Positions 34,092-43,080 of a stretch of 64,000 nucleotides of DNA are shown here, one piece after another. Location: positions 4,801,001 to 4,865,000 of the forward strand of contig NZ_LR134338.1 in NCBI RefSeq assembly GCF_900637055.1, given 5' to 3'. The notes under the pieces are model-generated. The model had not been told where the DNA came from and ran no database searches. It saw nothing but the letters and a program-made list of their open reading frames with translations. Within the stretch, counting starts at the first letter, position 1. Each line of letters begins with the position of its first letter. This stretch comes from Brevibacillus brevis. Lineage in GTDB: Bacteria; Bacillota; Bacilli; Brevibacillales; Brevibacillaceae. A program made the position numbers and the translations under genes.

Positions 34092-35384
34092 ATGAAAACG
34101 TTACTGATTAAAGACTGCATGATAGTGACGATGGTTGAGGGAGAGAAGCCATTTCTCGGGGATATTTGGATCGTGGATAGTCGAATCGCCAAAATCGGAT
34201 CATCCCTTGAAGAAGAAGCCGACCGTGTCATACTGGCTAAAAATAGGGTAGCGATGCCCGGTCTCATCAACGCGCACAACCATGCCAGCATGTCCTTGCT
34301 GCGTTCTTTTTCCGATGACCTCAAGCTGATGGATTGGTTGGACAAAAAGATGCTCCCGGCTGAAGCCCGAATGACAAGAGAAGATGTCTACTGGGGAACG
34401 ACACTCGGGATTGCGGAAATGATCGCCTCTGGCACGACCGCTTTTGCCGATATGTACGTGCATATGGATGCTGTTGCCCAAGCGGTACTTGATTCCGGTA
34501 TACGTGCTTCCTTGACACGCGGCATGGTCTTTCTCGAGGATGACGGAGGACGACGAATGGCCGAAGCCTTAGACCTTATCGACAACTGGACGGGGTCTGG
34601 CGATGGCAGAATCACGACGATGCTCGGTCCACACGCTCCTTATACGTGCCCGCCGAAGCCTTTGCAAGGAGTCATCGAGCTTGCCCGCAAGCGCCAAATC
34701 CCGCTCCACATCCATCTGGCTGAAACGATTGAGGAAGGAGAGAAAATCCGGGCCAAGTACAATCAGACTCCCACGGAGTATTTGCATGAACTGGGCATGT
34801 TCCACGATACGCACGTCTTGCTCGCGCATGCTGTTCATTTGAATGAATCCGATGTTGCACTTCTTCGCGGGATGAGAGGCGGTGTCGCACATAATCCTGT
34901 CAGCAATTTGAAGCTCGGCTGCGGCATCGCCCCTGTCAGAGAACTGATCGAGGCTGGGGTCACTGTCGGGATGGGAACAGATGGTGCTGGCAGTGCTACG
35001 ACTCTCGATATGTTTGCCGAGATCAAAGCCGCGACTTGGATGCAAAAGCTCAAGCACGGTGATCCGACGGTACTGCCTGCCGAAGCGGCATTGCGCATGG
35101 CTACCATCGAAAGTGCAAAGCTGCTTGCGATCGATCACGAGGTCGGAACCTTGGAAGCCGGGAAGAGAGCTGACCTCATCCTGATCGATCTGGATAAACC
35201 TCATCTACAGCCTGTCCATGACATCCCTGCCCTGCTTGCCTATAGCGTGACAGGAGCCGATGTGGATACAACCATTGTGAACGGAGAAATTTTGATGCAT
35301 CAGCGCCAATTCCAAACCCTCCATTGGGAGGAAATAAAGAGAGAAGCGACAGCGCGAGCTAGCCGACTCGTAGAAGGTCTGTAA
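34092..35384 (+). CDS. mtaD: 5'-methylthioadenosine/S-adenosylhomocysteine deaminase
   Basis: A 430-residue amidohydrolase. Metal ligands are His62 and His64 in NAHNHAS; HIHLAE near residue 208, HAVHL near 242 and GTDGAGS near 296 complete the binuclear-type barrel. GPHAPYTC and SNLKLGCGIAPV are features of the MTA/SAH deaminase group. It would deaminate methylthioadenosine and S-adenosylhomocysteine, feeding methionine salvage. AAAGGAGGA precedes the ATG. It stands alone; the next gene converges on it. Confidence 0.88.
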   Translation: MKTLLIKDCMIVTMVEGEKPFLGDIWIVDSRIAKIGSSLEEEADRVILAKNRVAMPGLINAHNHASMSLLRSFSDDLKLMDWLDKKMLPAEARMTREDVYWGTTLGIAEMIASGTTAFADMYVHMDAVAQAVLDSGIRASLTRGMVFLEDDGGRRMAEALDLIDNWTGSGDGRITTMLGPHAPYTCPPKPLQGVIELARKRQIPLHIHLAETIEEGEKIRAKYNQTPTEYLHELGMFHDTHVLLAHAVHLNESDVALLRGMRGGVAHNPVSNLKLGCGIAPVRELIEAGVTVGMGTDGAGSATTLDMFAEIKAATWMQKLKHGDPTVLPAEAALRMATIESAKLLAIDHEVGTLEAGKRADLILIDLDKPHLQPVHDIPALLAYSVTGADVDTTIVNGEILMHQRQFQTLHWEEIKREATARASRLVEGL

Positions 35385-35396
35385 TTGCTTTTGTGC

Positions 35397-35918
35397 TCAC
35401 AGGTTGAGCAGGCAGAAGCCAACCGCGAGACACATGGCAAACACGCTCCACATGAAATAGGGAATGAGCAGCGAGGATGCGATTTTGTGGTGGGGACGAA
35501 TGGCACGAATCAACACCCAAGTCGAATACATCACCAAAATGGTATCCAGCGCAGCCAACACGAGCAGTTGATACCCGATAAACAACACGAAAAAAAGTTG
35601 ATGAAAAAACCAATTGATTCCATATAGGAGCAAAAGTTCGCGGTCTATCTGCCTCGTTCGAATCAAAATCAGTAACGACCATGCTATGAGTCCGTATAAA
35701 ATGAGCCAGATGATGCGAAACAAGTAGATTGGCGGTGTTCCATCGGGCTTGGCAAGGGAATCATACCAGGCTCCACCGTCTGGAAAAGCAAGACCACCCA
35801 GTGAATAGAGGACCACTCCCGCAAGAAATAGAAGACTATTGTGCACCAATCTCATCCAGGCAGTCACCCTTTCCTCTTCTTTCTCTTCTATATCTATGAG
35901 TGGTCCTTCTCTTTTCAT
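35397..35918 (-). CDS. tspO: TspO/MBR family membrane protein
   Basis: A 173-residue protein with five membrane segments. WYDSLAKPDGTPP and FRIIWLILYGLIAWSL match the TspO signature. The frame is open to 36047, but the part before ATG 35918 lies in the repeat element. Even from 35918 the first ~20 residues are charged and atypical, and ATG 35855 (MRLVHNS) behind AGGAAAGGG would give the usual ~152 residues. TspO binds porphyrins and cholesterol-like ligands and is tied to tetrapyrrole and stress responses. The family call is good, the start is unsure. Confidence 0.85.
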   Translation of the reverse strand: MKREGPLIDIEEKEEERVTAWMRLVHNSLLFLAGVVLYSLGGLAFPDGGAWYDSLAKPDGTPPIYLFRIIWLILYGLIAWSLLILIRTRQIDRELLLLYGINWFFHQLFFVLFIGYQLLVLAALDTILVMYSTWVLIRAIRPHHKIASSLLIPYFMWSVFAMCLAVGFCLLNL

Positions 35919-35964
35919 GCTAGTTTCAGAGATTTCTTTTTTGGTATAAAAAACTTTTTGGTAC

Positions 35965-36463
35965 GTTGCTGTAGTGCCGGGGAGGAAACAAGAGAAAACG
36001 CTCAGCTTCTTGTCCCACCCGCTGGGGGATTCACTGCCCGCCTCCATGCAAAAAGCGAAACCGCGTCCAAAGTGGTCCTTTCAGGATGTATTTCAGAGGT
36101 GGACGCTTAAGGGCGTGTTTCACTTTTTGCATTCCGTCTCGGTCGGTGTACCAAAGATCTTCGCTGTTTTCTCCTGTTTCCTCTACGAGCCTTCAGCGTT
36201 CAACAGGTTTTAAAAGCCTTAAAAGATTGAGGAATGCAATCAGTTATTTCCAGACGTAGCGACTTGTGGAGTCCTACCGAGCGGAGAAGGGATTTGCGGG
36301 CAAAAGAAACGCAACGTGCCCCTACGTCGAAGCGGCTACCACTTTTGCGTTTCCCCGCAAATCCCTTCGGAGCGGGCAGTCTCAACCCCCAGCAGGACGG
36401 AGCCTGGAGCTTAGACTGGAAATATTCTTCTCCCCACCGCAGCCACTAAAAAACCTTACAGTT
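35965..36463. repeat. Tandem hairpin element, copy 1
   Basis: First of three tandem ~0.5 kb copies. It has two long stem-loops. Hairpin A runs from GAGGAAACAAGAGAAAACG at 35982 to its near-complement ending at 36184. Inside it are further pairs, ATGCAAAAAG with CTTTTTGCAT and GCGTCCA with TGGACGC. Hairpin B runs from about 36245 to 36424 and contains GAAGGGATTTGCGGG pairing with CCCGCAAATCCCTTC. This copy lacks about 14 bases (ACGACAGAGAAGAA) at the left arm of hairpin B. Open frames inside are by-products of the palindromes; none looks like a gene. Confidence 0.85.
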
Positions 36464-36985
36464 GTTGCTGTAGTGCTGAGGAGGAAACAGGAGAAAACGC
36501 TCAGCTTCTAGGGCCACCCCCTGTGGGATTGACTGCCCGGCTCCATGAAAAAAAGCGAAACCCGCGTCCAAAGTCGTCCATTCAGGATGTGTCTCAGAGG
36601 TGGACGCTAAAAGCTTGTTTCTCTTTTTTTCATTGCGCCTCGGTCGGTGTCCCTAAGATCTTCGCTTATTTCTCCTGTTTCCTCTACGAGCCTTCAGCGT
36701 TCAACAGGTTTTTTAAAAGCCTTAAAAGATTGAGGAATGCAATCAGTTACGACAGAGAAGAATATTTCCAGACGTAGCGACTTGTGGAGTCCTACCGAGC
36801 GGAGAAGGAATTTGCATGGCAAAAGAAACGCAACGTGCCCGTGCTACGAAGCGGCTACCACTTTTGCGTTTCCCCGCAAATCCCTTCGGAGCGGGCAGTC
36901 TCAACCCCCAGTAGGACGGAGCCTGGAGCCTAGACTGGAAATATTCTTCTCCCCACCGCAGCCACTTACTCAAAACCTTACAGTT
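36464..36985. repeat. Tandem hairpin element, copy 2
   Basis: Second copy, about 522 bases and nearly identical to copy 3. Hairpin B is complete here: GAGAAGAATATTTCCAG at 36755-36771 pairs perfectly with the 17 bases at 36935-36951. Hairpin A has the fully matching arm GAGGAAACAGGAGAAA. The unit ends (GTTGCTGTAGTGCTG and CCCCACCGCAGCCAC) are imperfect inverted repeats of each other. Confidence 0.85.
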
Positions 36986-37487
36986 GTTGCTGTAGTGCTG
37001 GGGAGGAAACAGGAGAAAACGCTCAGCTTCTAGGGCCACCCCCTGTGGGATTGACTGCCCGGCTCCATGAAAAAAAGCGAAACCCGCGTCCAAAGTTGTC
37101 CATTCAGGATGTGTCTCAGAGGTGGACGCTAAAAGCTTGTTTCTCTTTTTTTCATTGCGCCTCGGTCGGTGTTCCTAAGATCTTCGCTTATTTCTCCTGT
37201 TTCCTCTACGAGCCTTCAGCATTCAACAGGTTTTAAAAGCCTTAAAAGATTGAGGAATGTAATCAGTTACGACAGAGAAGAATATTTCCAGACGTAGCGA
37301 CTTGTGGAGTCCTACCGAGCGGAGAAGGGATTTGCGGGCAAAAGAAACGCAACGTGCCCCTACGTCGAAGCGGCTACCACTTTTGCGTTTCCCCGCAAAT
37401 CCCTTCGGAGCGGGCAGTCTCAACCCCCAGCAGGACGGAGCCTGGAGCCTAGACTCGAAATATTCTTCTCCCCACCGCAGCCACATA
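36986..37487. repeat. Tandem hairpin element, copy 3
   Basis: Third copy, with the same two stem-loops. It differs from copy 2 by scattered substitutions, for example ACTCGAAATATT for ACTGGAAATATT in the right arm of hairpin B. It ends just before the terminator of the UPF0173 gene. No target-site duplication is obvious at either outer edge of the array. Confidence 0.85.
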
Positions 37488-37498
37488 CTAGGAACTCA

Positions 37499-37537
37499 TA
37501 AAAAACCCGCTAATCTCATCCTAAGTAGATTAGCGGG
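37499..37537 (-). terminator. Terminator of the UPF0173 gene
   Basis: CCCGCTAATCT (37506-37516) pairs perfectly with AGATTAGCGGG (37527-37537). The minus strand continues into six T. A shorter T run on the plus side makes it partly bidirectional. Confidence 0.85.
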
Positions 37538-37556
37538 TTTATGTATCGAGATCGTG

Positions 37557-38252
37557 TTATGGCAGACGCAATGTCTCCCCTGGCTTCAATGCCTTGCCTC
37601 TGATGTCTTTCTCAGCCAGCTCGGCTACGAATGCTTCCCCATCCTGTTTGATCGGCGGGAATGTATCGTAATGAATGGGCACAACAAAATCGGCTTGCAC
37701 CCACTCGGCAGCCACGAGTGCATCCTCGGGTCCCATTGTGAACACATCTCCAATCGGCAGGAACGCCAAATCGATATTATGACGCTCTCCGATCAGCTTC
37801 ATGTCACCAAACAGTCCTGTATCCCCAGCGTGATAGATCGTTTTTCCACCCAGCTCGATCACAAAGCCCCCTGGCATTCCCATGTACACGATTTGTTGCT
37901 CATCATCCAGTACGACACCAGAGCTGTGGAACGCCTGTGTCATTTTCACTTTTCCAAATGGAAGTTTGACAGAGCCTCCCAGATTCATCGAGATGGTCTT
38001 GACTCCCTGCCAGCTCAAGTAGGTAGCAAGCTCATGGGTTGCAACGATTGTCGCATCGTTTTTCTTGGCCAACTCTACCGCATCCAGAATATGATCTTGG
38101 TGTCCGTGTGTCAGAAGGATGTACTGAACAGAGATGTCTTCCAGCTTGGTTGCTGCCACTGGGCTTCCAGAAATAAATGGATCAATCATGATCGAATGCC
38201 CTTCACTTGTTACCTGCACAGAAGAATGTCCGTGAAACCGAATATCCAACAT
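37557..38252 (-). CDS. UPF0173 metal-dependent hydrolase (YtkL-like)
   Basis: A 231-residue metallo-beta-lactamase-fold protein. The metal-binding THGHQDH lies near residue 50, with further ligands in HAGDTGLFG and PIHYDTFP. The opening FHGHSSVQV is typical of the UPF0173 family, whose B. subtilis member is YtkL. The substrate is not known. AGAGGGGG precedes the ATG. It stands alone with its own terminator. Confidence 0.92.
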   Translation of the reverse strand: MLDIRFHGHSSVQVTSEGHSIMIDPFISGSPVAATKLEDISVQYILLTHGHQDHILDAVELAKKNDATIVATHELATYLSWQGVKTISMNLGGSVKLPFGKVKMTQAFHSSGVVLDDEQQIVYMGMPGGFVIELGGKTIYHAGDTGLFGDMKLIGERHNIDLAFLPIGDVFTMGPEDALVAAEWVQADFVVPIHYDTFPPIKQDGEAFVAELAEKDIRGKALKPGETLRLP

Positions 38253-38329
38253 AGTGGTACCCCCTCTATTCGCAGCGTTTTTTCAGTCCCTTTTATGTTA
38301 CCATGCCGCAGGGTGCAAAGAATAGGAAA

Positions 38330-38352
38330 GGCCGTCGATCACTCGACAGCCT
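38330..38352 (-). terminator. Probable terminator of the Sm-like gene
   Basis: On the minus strand GGC-GTCGA and TCGAC-GCC form a short stem, followed by a T-rich run (TTTCCTATTCTTT). It is weaker than the other terminators in the window. Confidence 0.5.
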
Positions 38353-38385
38353 GAGAAATAAATCCTAATTTTATACGGTTAGAAC

Positions 38386-38580
38386 TTAGCAATCACCGTC
38401 ATGTTCGGTAACGGCAACAATTTTCGAATTCCGAATAATGGTGCGGTTGTTACCATTGTTCTCTCGAAGAGTAATGGTGGACGATTTTACCTCTACCAAT
38501 CTGCCGAAAAAAGTGCCATCTACGGTTTCAACCTTAACATTTCTACCTTCGAACTTTTTTACCTGGTCTCTGAATGCCAT
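38386..38580 (-). CDS. Small Sm-like (DUF2642-type) protein
   Basis: A 64-residue protein. AAGGAGGG precedes ATG 38580 (MAFRDQVKKF), so the longer frame to 38637 is not used. The pattern GRNVKVETVDGTFFGRLVEV...ITLRENNG...IVAV is that of an Sm-like beta-barrel and resembles DUF2642 proteins, some of which are found in spores. RNA binding or a coat role is possible; neither is shown by the sequence. Confidence 0.72.
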   Translation of the reverse strand: MAFRDQVKKFEGRNVKVETVDGTFFGRLVEVKSSTITLRENNGNNRTIIRNSKIVAVTEHDGDC

Positions 38581-38853
38581 GGTTAATCCCTCCTTCTCAT
38601 GCATCCTATGTACATTTGGCACAGCCCTACTGAGCACATGCGGAGTTCAAGAGAAAATGTACTTGTACCCGTCCGTCATTTGTCCTCATACTTTCTCTCC
38701 AACTTTGTCGTCTGATGGCAAATTTACGCCAAGCTACAGCGCTGCATACGAACACTGTTAGATTTTGTCGCACGATTCCAAAAGGAAAACCATTTTGACG
38801 TACAGAAACGGTATAGCAAGAGATGAGCGGATTTACGCAGAGGAGGGATTTCC
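38581..38853. other. Divergent intergenic region
   Basis: Between the Sm-like gene and the MerR-type gene, which are divergent. I could not find a convincing sigma-A promoter in either direction. TTTTGACG occurs at about 38791-38798 but has no properly spaced -10 box. Confidence 0.4.
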
Positions 38854-39444
38854 ATGGGAGAGGTTATCGAGTTATTGGCACGGGAGAGAACGTACAGTGG
38901 CAGAGAGGTTGCGGGACTGTTAGGAATTGGGGCCAGCACCTTGCGCAAGTGGAGCATGCTCTTGGAACAGCATGGCTACTGGTTTTTGCGGGATAGTCAG
39001 AATCGTCGGGAGTACAGGCAGGTAGATATTACGTGTCTTCAGCGCTTTTATAGCTTAACGAAGGACCAACTCATTCCGCAAGATGAGGCTGCCCGAATGG
39101 TTGCTACGCAAAGCTCACCTGAACCTGCCCGAAAGGAAACGGCCGTTGCGGTTGCATTCCCGCCTGTTTCCTCACATCCGGATCTGAACCACACTGCTCT
39201 TGAAGAGCTGGATGAAAAGCTGCATGCCTTGGCTTCCCATGTCCAGCAACAAGACGCCGCCTACTTAGCGCTGTTAGCACGTGTAGAAAAGCAGGAAACC
39301 TATATTACCAACAACCTGAAGGAACGTGATCGCCGCTTGACCAAGGCAATGAATGACATTATGGATGCCAAAATCGAGTTAGCCAAAATCAGAGATGCTG
39401 AACGGAAAACATCGATTTGGCAGAAGCTTTTTCGGATTCGCTAG
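38854..39444 (+). CDS. MerR-type helix-turn-helix / DUF3967 coiled-coil protein
   Basis: A 196-residue protein. Residues ~1-65 are a MerR-like DNA-binding region (YSGREVAGLLGIGASTLRKWS, RREYRQVDI). A Pro/Ala-rich linker (~85-115) leads to a coiled coil with ALLARVEKQETYI and LKERDRRLTKAM, matching DUF3967. The end, TSIWQKLFRIR, is basic. The layout is like the chromosome-anchoring protein RacA and like many plasmid and phage proteins with DUF3967. It has AGAGGAGGG before its start and no neighbours in operon. A DNA-organising role is inferred. Confidence 0.8.
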   Translation: MGEVIELLARERTYSGREVAGLLGIGASTLRKWSMLLEQHGYWFLRDSQNRREYRQVDITCLQRFYSLTKDQLIPQDEAARMVATQSSPEPARKETAVAVAFPPVSSHPDLNHTALEELDEKLHALASHVQQQDAAYLALLARVEKQETYITNNLKERDRRLTKAMNDIMDAKIELAKIRDAERKTSIWQKLFRIR

Positions 39445-39664
39445 ACGGCTGCAAACTGTACATTGTCGCCTTCTTTTTTCTCGCTGCCAGCTGGCTTAGG
39501 ATGCCCGGACGTCTCGCTTACGAAATGGCCAGATCCACATGATAAACGCTCCATCCAGTTGCTCCGGGCAGCCTTCGCTCTTACCACAAAACACCTCTAC
39601 TTTTCCTCTTTTTTCCGCGGTTTTTCTCCTGTTTTCGCCATTCTTTTCTATGGAAATTTCTTAT

Positions 39665-39728
39665 TGATAATAGTAATCATTCTCTATATAATCATAATCG
39701 ATCCAATAGAGATTGATTCTCATTATCA
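39665..39728 (+). promoter_or_regulatory. Fur-controlled promoter of the heme-type transport operon
   Basis: TTGATA at 39664-39669 and TATAAT at 39687-39692 are 17 bases apart. Two sites match the 7-1-7 Fur consensus TGATAATNATTATCA: 39665-39679 (12 of 14) over the -35 box, and 39714-39728 (TGATTCTCATTATCA) just downstream of the start of transcription. Iron-dependent repression is strongly predicted. Confidence 0.82.
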
Positions 39729-39752
39729 TAAATGTTCAGGAGGCTACGTACA

Positions 39753-40754
39753 TTGAAACATGCAGGATGGAAAACCGGGATGATTGCTTTGCTACTGACA
39801 GGTGTAGTTGGATGCAGCAATTCCGCGTCCCCCGAAGCTCCCACACAACAATCTGCTACCAGCTCACATCCGGACTCGTCGACATCAAGTCAACAAGCCT
39901 TTCATACAATCAAAATCAGCGTAGATGAAAAGAAGGCAGAAGAGCTACTCACCCAATTCAAAACACAGCCACCTACAAAAGTCGTGACCGTTTCCGTAGC
40001 GATTACCGAAATACTGAACGAGCTGGGTGTCACTCCCGTAGGCGTACCGACGACAAGCAGCAAGCTGCCAGCCTCCCTCGACAATGTTCCGCGTATCGGC
40101 ACTTCTCACCAGCCTGATTTGGAGCAGGTCGCGAAGCTTCAGCCTGACGTCATTCTCGGCCCTACCTCAATCCAAGCGAGCATTGATAAAAAATTCAAGC
40201 CCGCTGCGTTACCCACTGCGTACTTGCCTGTAGACTCAATCGACGAGCTCAAACTGTCTACCGTCGTACTCGGACGCCTGTTCAAGCAGGAAGAGAAAGC
40301 AACAGCGTTTCTCCAATCCATCATGGAAAAGGAAAAAACCATCATAGAAGCAACCAAAGGAAAATCCGCTCCCAAAGTATTGTTTTTATTTGGTTCAGCC
40401 GAGTCCCTTATGGTCATGAATGAAAATACATTTGTCGGAAGCCTTGCCCGCAATCTCGGCGCATCCAACGTCGCTTCCGATGTCCTGAAACAAACCGAAA
40501 CATACGTGCCGCTCAACATGGAATCAATTGTAGCTGCCAATCCCGATGTCATCTTACTGGTAGCGCATGGCGATCCGAACGCGGTAACCAAAAAGTTCGA
40601 AGAAGACGTGAAGAAAAACGGCGCATGGGAAAAACTGAGCGCATTTAAAAATGGCAAAATGAAAGCACTCGATTACAGCACATTCGGGATCGCCTCTCTG
40701 GTAAAAGTCCCGGCTGCCTACGAGGAGCTCGCAAACATCCTGTATAACGAATAA
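39753..40754 (+). CDS. Iron/heme ABC transporter substrate-binding lipoprotein
   Basis: A 333-residue protein. An ATG exists at 39732, but AGGAGG at 39738-39743 lies inside that reading and nine bases before a TTG at 39753, which is the likely start (MKHAGWKTG). The lipoprotein signal is IALLLTGVVGC. A class III periplasmic-binding fold follows (TKVVTVSVAITEILNELGV, LEQVAKLQPDVILG, LLVAHGDPNAV). Siderophores, heme or cobalamin can be bound by such proteins; the HugZ-like gene in the same operon favours heme. Confidence 0.88.
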   Translation: MKHAGWKTGMIALLLTGVVGCSNSASPEAPTQQSATSSHPDSSTSSQQAFHTIKISVDEKKAEELLTQFKTQPPTKVVTVSVAITEILNELGVTPVGVPTTSSKLPASLDNVPRIGTSHQPDLEQVAKLQPDVILGPTSIQASIDKKFKPAALPTAYLPVDSIDELKLSTVVLGRLFKQEEKATAFLQSIMEKEKTIIEATKGKSAPKVLFLFGSAESLMVMNENTFVGSLARNLGASNVASDVLKQTETYVPLNMESIVAANPDVILLVAHGDPNAVTKKFEEDVKKNGAWEKLSAFKNGKMKALDYSTFGIASLVKVPAAYEELANILYNE

Positions 40755-40766
40755 GGAGTTTTTCCA

Positions 40767-41762
40767 GTGAACCAGCACATTCCGAACAGGAAAGCAGCTC
40801 TCTTGGTGACAGCTTGCATCATGCTCGTTGTAGCTGTACTGCTCTCCATTGGTCTGGGGAGCGTGCGCCTCACTCTTGCCGAAACGATTGAAACCTTACT
40901 CGGACACGGCGATGCCGCCAGTCAAACCATCCTGTGGGATATCCGGATTCCGCGTATTTTTCTTGCCCTATTGATCGGGGCCAATCTCGCTGCATCGGGT
41001 GCCCTCCTGCAAGCAGTCATGCAAAATCCGCTTGCCGATCCAGGCTTGACGGGCGTATCCAGTGGGGCGGCCGTTACGGTGTTGTTCATCATGCTGGTCG
41101 TGCCCGACTATTCTTACTTGATACCTCTAGCTGCCATCATTGGTGGCGGAGTAGCAGCAGGCATGGTCTACTCCATGGCTTGGAAAAAACAGGGTGGATT
41201 AACACCTGTGCGCATCATATTATCGGGGGTTGCCGTCAACGCTGTCTTCGGTGGAGCAATCGGGTTATTGTCCATCCTGTATAGTGACAAGCTGCCGGGT
41301 GCGCTGCAATGGATGAATGGCAGTCTGTCCGGAAAAGGCATGGGCGATGTCATGGTGATGCTTCCCTACTCGATCGTCGGGTGGATCGCAGCCCTGTTAT
41401 CGATCAGGCAGGCAAACATTTTGCGCCTCGGAGAACAAGTCGCTCACAATTTAGGGCAGAACTTGCATCGCTTGCGCCTCTCTCTTTCTATCATCGCGGT
41501 CTATCTGGCAGCTGTTTCGGTATCGACTGTCGGCCTTGTTGGGTTTATCGGACTCGTCGTCCCGCACATGGCTCGCATGCTCGTCGGCTCTGATTACCGT
41601 CTCTGCTTGCCGTTTAGCCTCGTGCTTGGCTCTCTTGTCTTGCTTGTTGCCGATACGTTTGGTCGAACTGCATTCGCTCCTTTGGAGATTCCTGCCGGGA
41701 TTGTGATGGCAATCGTGGGCGGACCTTATTTTCTTTACTTGATGCGAAAAGGGGGCATGTGA
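40767..41762 (+). CDS. FecCD-type ABC transporter permease
   Basis: A 331-residue membrane protein starting at GTG 40767 behind AAGGAG. It has about nine to ten membrane segments. The family motifs IRIPRIFLALLIGANLAASGA, MQNPLADPGLTGVSSGA and VVPHMARMLVGSDYR are all present. It is one half of the channel for iron-siderophore or heme import and probably forms a homodimer because only one permease gene is in the operon. Confidence 0.95.
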   Translation: MNQHIPNRKAALLVTACIMLVVAVLLSIGLGSVRLTLAETIETLLGHGDAASQTILWDIRIPRIFLALLIGANLAASGALLQAVMQNPLADPGLTGVSSGAAVTVLFIMLVVPDYSYLIPLAAIIGGGVAAGMVYSMAWKKQGGLTPVRIILSGVAVNAVFGGAIGLLSILYSDKLPGALQWMNGSLSGKGMGDVMVMLPYSIVGWIAALLSIRQANILRLGEQVAHNLGQNLHRLRLSLSIIAVYLAAVSVSTVGLVGFIGLVVPHMARMLVGSDYRLCLPFSLVLGSLVLLVADTFGRTAFAPLEIPAGIVMAIVGGPYFLYLMRKGGM

Positions 41763-41763
41763 C

Positions 41764-42564
41764 ATGTTACAGGTGCAATCGTTGAACATCAGCTACGGTC
41801 CGCGCACAATCGTCCATGACTTTTCCCTCGATATCCAAGAAGGAGAGGTTGTTTCGATCATTGGTCCAAACGGTTCAGGAAAATCATCGATTCTCAAAGC
41901 GATTTCACGGCTGATTCCTTGTAAAAGCGGCCGTGTATGTATTGCGGATCAAGAATTGAACAGCCTGAGTATGAAGCAAATCTCTCGCATCATGTGCATG
42001 CTTTGCCAATCCAACACGTGCCCGTCAGACGTAACCGTAGGAGAGCTGGTTGGATATGGTCGCGTTCCCCATAAAAAATGGTTTGAGCGCCTGAGTGGCG
42101 AAGACTATGAGATCGTCACGTGGGCTTTGGAACAAACCGATATGCTCAGCTACAAGGACCGCTACCTCGTCTCTCTGTCTGGCGGGGAAGCACAGCGTGC
42201 ATGGATCGCGATGGCTTTGGCCCAACGACCGAAAATTTTGTTGCTCGATGAACCAACTACCTATTTGGACATCGCCCATCAACTGGATGTGCTCGAGCTC
42301 GTTCGCAAGCTGAATCAGGATTTGAAGCTGACGGTTGTCATGGTGCTGCATGATTTGAATCACGCCAGCGCCTACAGCGATAAAATTTGTGTGATTAATG
42401 ACGGAAGCCTGCGTATTTTTGGAAAACCTCAAGATGTGCTTACGATGGAGCTGATTCGCAGCGTGTACGGTGTCGAAACCGAGATTCAGTACACACCAGA
42501 CAGCGCTAGCCCAAGGATTCACGTACTGAAAAAAGCAAACGAAACAAGTGAGGTGCTCGTATGA
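41764..42564 (+). CDS. FecE/FhuC-type ABC transporter ATPase
   Basis: A 266-residue ATPase. Walker A is GPNGSGKSS near residue 38, the signature is LSGGEAQRAWIA, Walker B is ILLLDEPTTYLD, and the switch His is in VLHDLNHA. It powers the importer made by the two preceding genes. The stop overlaps the start of the HugZ-like gene (ATGA). Confidence 0.96.
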   Translation: MLQVQSLNISYGPRTIVHDFSLDIQEGEVVSIIGPNGSGKSSILKAISRLIPCKSGRVCIADQELNSLSMKQISRIMCMLCQSNTCPSDVTVGELVGYGRVPHKKWFERLSGEDYEIVTWALEQTDMLSYKDRYLVSLSGGEAQRAWIAMALAQRPKILLLDEPTTYLDIAHQLDVLELVRKLNQDLKLTVVMVLHDLNHASAYSDKICVINDGSLRIFGKPQDVLTMELIRSVYGVETEIQYTPDSASPRIHVLKKANETSEVLV

Positions 42565-43064
42565 AAGCGATGGATAAGGAAGCGATGAAGGCCCAGTACC
42601 AATCGTTTGCTGCAAACATGAAGACACTCATGTTAAGCACGGTCGACGAGCATGGAAAACCGTTTCTCTCCTATGCCCCGTTCGTCAAATACGATGGAAA
42701 GTTCTACATCTACATTAGTAAAATTGCGAATCACTATCGCTACATGGAAGAAAATCCGGCAGTCGATGTCATGCTCATTGAAGACGAGTCGAAAGCAACC
42801 AATCTGTTTGCTCGCCAGCGCGCCCGCTTCGTGTGTTCGGCCCTGAATTTGGGTAATGCCGGTTACGATGCGATCTTCGAGCTGTTTGCACAGTCATTTG
42901 GAAAAAACATGATGGATATGCTGCGCGGCCTTGATTTTTCCTTGTTCGAATTGACGCCATCTGAGGGACGCTATGTAGCTGGGTTCGGTCAGGCTTACGA
43001 CATTGACCTGACAGCCGATAAATTTGTCCACGTCAACCGAGATGGTCACACATCCCAAAAATAA
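42561..43064 (+). CDS. HugZ/HutZ-like heme-utilisation protein
   Basis: A 167-residue protein of the pyridoxamine-5'-phosphate-oxidase-like split-barrel fold (LMLSTVDEHGKPFLSYAPFV, YIYISKIANHYRYMEEN). The C-terminal YVAGFGQAYDI resembles the GFGxA segment of HugZ/HutZ proteins, which bind and degrade heme to release iron. It is translationally coupled to the ATPase of a Fur-regulated importer. A flavin- or coenzyme-binding relative cannot be excluded, but the context supports heme iron release in the cytoplasm. Confidence 0.82.
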   Translation: MKAMDKEAMKAQYQSFAANMKTLMLSTVDEHGKPFLSYAPFVKYDGKFYIYISKIANHYRYMEENPAVDVMLIEDESKATNLFARQRARFVCSALNLGNAGYDAIFELFAQSFGKNMMDMLRGLDFSLFELTPSEGRYVAGFGQAYDIDLTADKFVHVNRDGHTSQK

Positions 43065-43080
43065 CGGAGGGGCATCAGCC

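Noticed and set aside
36234..37501. Open frames such as MESYRAEKGFAGKRNAT inside the tandem elements
   Set aside because: They occur on both strands as results of the long inverted repeats, are broken differently in each copy, and lack ribosome sites.
37302..38354. 350-residue plus-strand frame opposite the UPF0173 gene
   Set aside because: It is antisense to a well-supported metallo-hydrolase and begins within the repeat element.
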